Part shown: one piece after another, positions 30,496 through 31,408 of the stretch | Layout: the number at the start of each line of letters is the position of its first letter | Position numbering within the stretch: position 1 is the first letter of the stretch | Source of the DNA: JBFXJF01 sp050175155 | GTDB taxonomy: Bacteria > Bacillota > Bacilli > Tepidibacillales > Tepidibacillaceae | Length of the DNA: 31,408 bases | Assembly: GCA_050175155.1 (NCBI GenBank) | Contig: JBFXJF010000027.1 | Coordinates: 1 to 31,408, forward strand | Direction: 5' to 3' | Notes under the pieces: model-generated | What the model was told of the DNA's origin: nothing | Databases searched by the model: none | The model's input: only the letters and a program-made list of their open reading frames with translations | Translations under genes and position numbers: made by a program

Positions 30496-30969
30496 ATGTT
30501 TGATGCAACCAAACCTTATCGGGTTAGAAATAATATAATTAAAAAGTTAGAAACAAATAATAATGAGGCTGTTGCGACTGGATTTTTAGAAGTTAGTGTT
30601 TTTGAGGATGAAAGTGATATGCCAATAAGTGATGCAGAAGTAAGTATATATAGATTTAGTATAAGAGGTATTAATGCAACTCAAGGGGAAGAAGTTCTAA
30701 TTGTAACTCATACTACAGATGAAAGTGGCAAAGTTCCGATTATAGAGTTGCCTGTATTACATGAACCAAATAATATCAACAACGAAATTGATTTTGAACA
30801 TCTGCAATATCATATGAATGTTAATGCCTTTGGCTATTATCCTGTTACTGTAATTAATATTGAAATTTTTACCGATACAACAACTCTTTATCGTATAAAT
30901 ATGTCACCAATAACGACGAGAGTACCTCGAAGTGAATTTATTATAATTCCTGAAAAGCACCAAATTTAA
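30496..30969 (+). CDS. Surface/spore-type transthyretin-like beta-sandwich protein, intact copy
   Basis: A 157-aa protein without signal peptide, membrane helix or Cys. GFLEVSVFEDESDMPISDAE, then VSIYRF, then LIVTHTTDESGKVPIIELPV and YHMNVNAFGYYPVTVINIEI follow the pattern of carboxypeptidase-regulatory/transthyretin-like domains, where a self-contained beta sandwich carries 'xGxxxxxxxVxVxxxxxxxxxxxxxTDxxGxxxxxxL'. Similar domains occur at the start of clostridial spore-cortex and peptidoglycan-binding proteins, so a spore or wall role is plausible. The ending IIIPEKHQI is conserved in the copy at 5504, so it is the natural C-terminus. Start after AAGGAAAGGAAG. Two degraded copies in the window suggest active duplication of this gene. 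Confidence 0.75.
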   Translation: MFDATKPYRVRNNIIKKLETNNNEAVATGFLEVSVFEDESDMPISDAEVSIYRFSIRGINATQGEEVLIVTHTTDESGKVPIIELPVLHEPNNINNEIDFEHLQYHMNVNAFGYYPVTVINIEIFTDTTTLYRINMSPITTRVPRSEFIIIPEKHQI

Positions 30970-31014
30970 GGTAGCAAAAAATAAATATGGTAAAAAAACT
31001 GAATACATGAATAA

Positions 31015-31050
31015 AAAAATAAGACCAAGCTTAAGTAAGGTCCTATTTTT
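31015..31050 (+). terminator. Terminator of the intact surface-type gene
   Basis: AAAAATAAGACC (31015-31026) pairs with GGTCCTATTTTT (31039-31050) with one mismatch. Confidence 0.8.
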
Positions 31051-31103
31051 AAAATATTATCATAATTAGTGTTCACATCACCCTAAACCGTTAATTTCGT
31101 AAT

Positions 31104-31265
31104 CTATAAATTCATCAACATATATTCAAACCATGAAGCGTGTCGCTGTTCATCATGGGATGCATGCATAAAGTGCATCTGTGTCATATGATCAACTGCC
31201 CTATATGCAATATCCTGATAAAAAGAAGATGCTTCCAATTCGTTATAAATAGTTGGTTTTTTCCA
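31104..31265 (-). pseudogene. Fragment of a ferritin-like/rubrerythrin-like protein
   Basis: On the minus strand the frame reads WKKPTIYNELEASSFYQDIA, then HMTQMHFMHASHDEQRHASW and FEYMLMNL-stop. The DEQRHA motif with an upstream Glu (NELEASSFY) is the ExxH-type metal site of ferritin-like four-helix proteins; only about half of such a domain is present. The frame closes upstream and the 5' end is missing. I see nothing recognisable in 31266-31408. Confidence 0.55.
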
Positions 31266-31408
31266 TAATAATAAGTTACAGTATGATTATTACCCAAAAA
31301 CATGGTAATTAATTGGTAAATTCATTTTATTGAACCTTGAAAAGCACAGGCAAAATGATTAAATAAATGTTTGAAATTTAGTAATTTATCTTGAAATTCC
31401 AATGTTTT

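Overview
The window is very AT-rich and packed with genes that have strong AGGAGG-type ribosome binding sites. It encodes coat-F-like spore proteins, DUF421/YetF proteins, a multi-ferredoxin [FeFe] hydrogenase and a CsoR/CopA/CopZ system. This points to an anaerobic, spore-forming member of the Clostridia; a Sedimentibacter/Tissierellales-like host is a guess. No tRNA, rRNA, CRISPR array or complete transposase gene was seen.

Layout. 1-5.3 kb: a GGDEF protein, broken pieces of a Cys-rich copper-storage (Csp/DUF326) gene and of rubrerythrin, a flavin oxidoreductase, an intact csp gene with a MITE-like palindrome in its leader, and a cyclopropane fatty acid synthase. 5.3-8.4 kb: a scrapyard holding a surface-type beta protein with a nonsense codon, a CopD-like pseudogene, chopped DUF421 and cfa pieces and a serine recombinase remnant around one intact DUF421 gene. 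8.6-11.1 kb: an intact copD-like / DUF421 / DUF421 / two coat-F-like operon. 11.1-12.9 kb: an EEP-family hydrolase flanked by unusual 12-bp-period repeat arrays. 13-15.8 kb: a pspA / unknown / lemA / htpX envelope-stress operon. 16-19.6 kb: second copies of the GGDEF and csp genes, a methyltransferase, a SHOCT protein, truncated mrp and isoprenylcysteine methyltransferase (ICMT) pieces and an anchored extracellular protein. 19.8-24 kb: a frameshifted MFS/spermidine-synthase-like pseudogene, then a 2Fe-2S thioredoxin-like protein with an [FeFe] hydrogenase. 24-30.3 kb: a 5'-deleted UPF0182 gene and a csoR / LDCC peptide / copA / copZ operon. 30.5-31.4 kb: the intact copy of the surface-type beta protein and a ferritin-like fragment.

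Two themes tie it together. First, metal and envelope stress: two cytosolic copper-storage proteins, CopD-like proteins, the CsoR-CopA-CopZ efflux set, and PspA-LemA-HtpX. Six places in the window carry the same promoter architecture: two tandem 11-bp repeats (consensus yTyCAyAAyTT), exactly 5 nt, then a -10 hexamer. They precede pspA, csp copy 2, the MFS/spermidine-synthase pseudogene, UPF0182, the cop operon and a leftward transcript at 8.5 kb. This looks like the regulon of one OmpR/PhoB-type response regulator not encoded here, and it is the best candidate for something undescribed. Second, repeated duplication and decay: at least five gene families are present as one or two intact copies plus fragments, with clean junctions between unrelated gene pieces.
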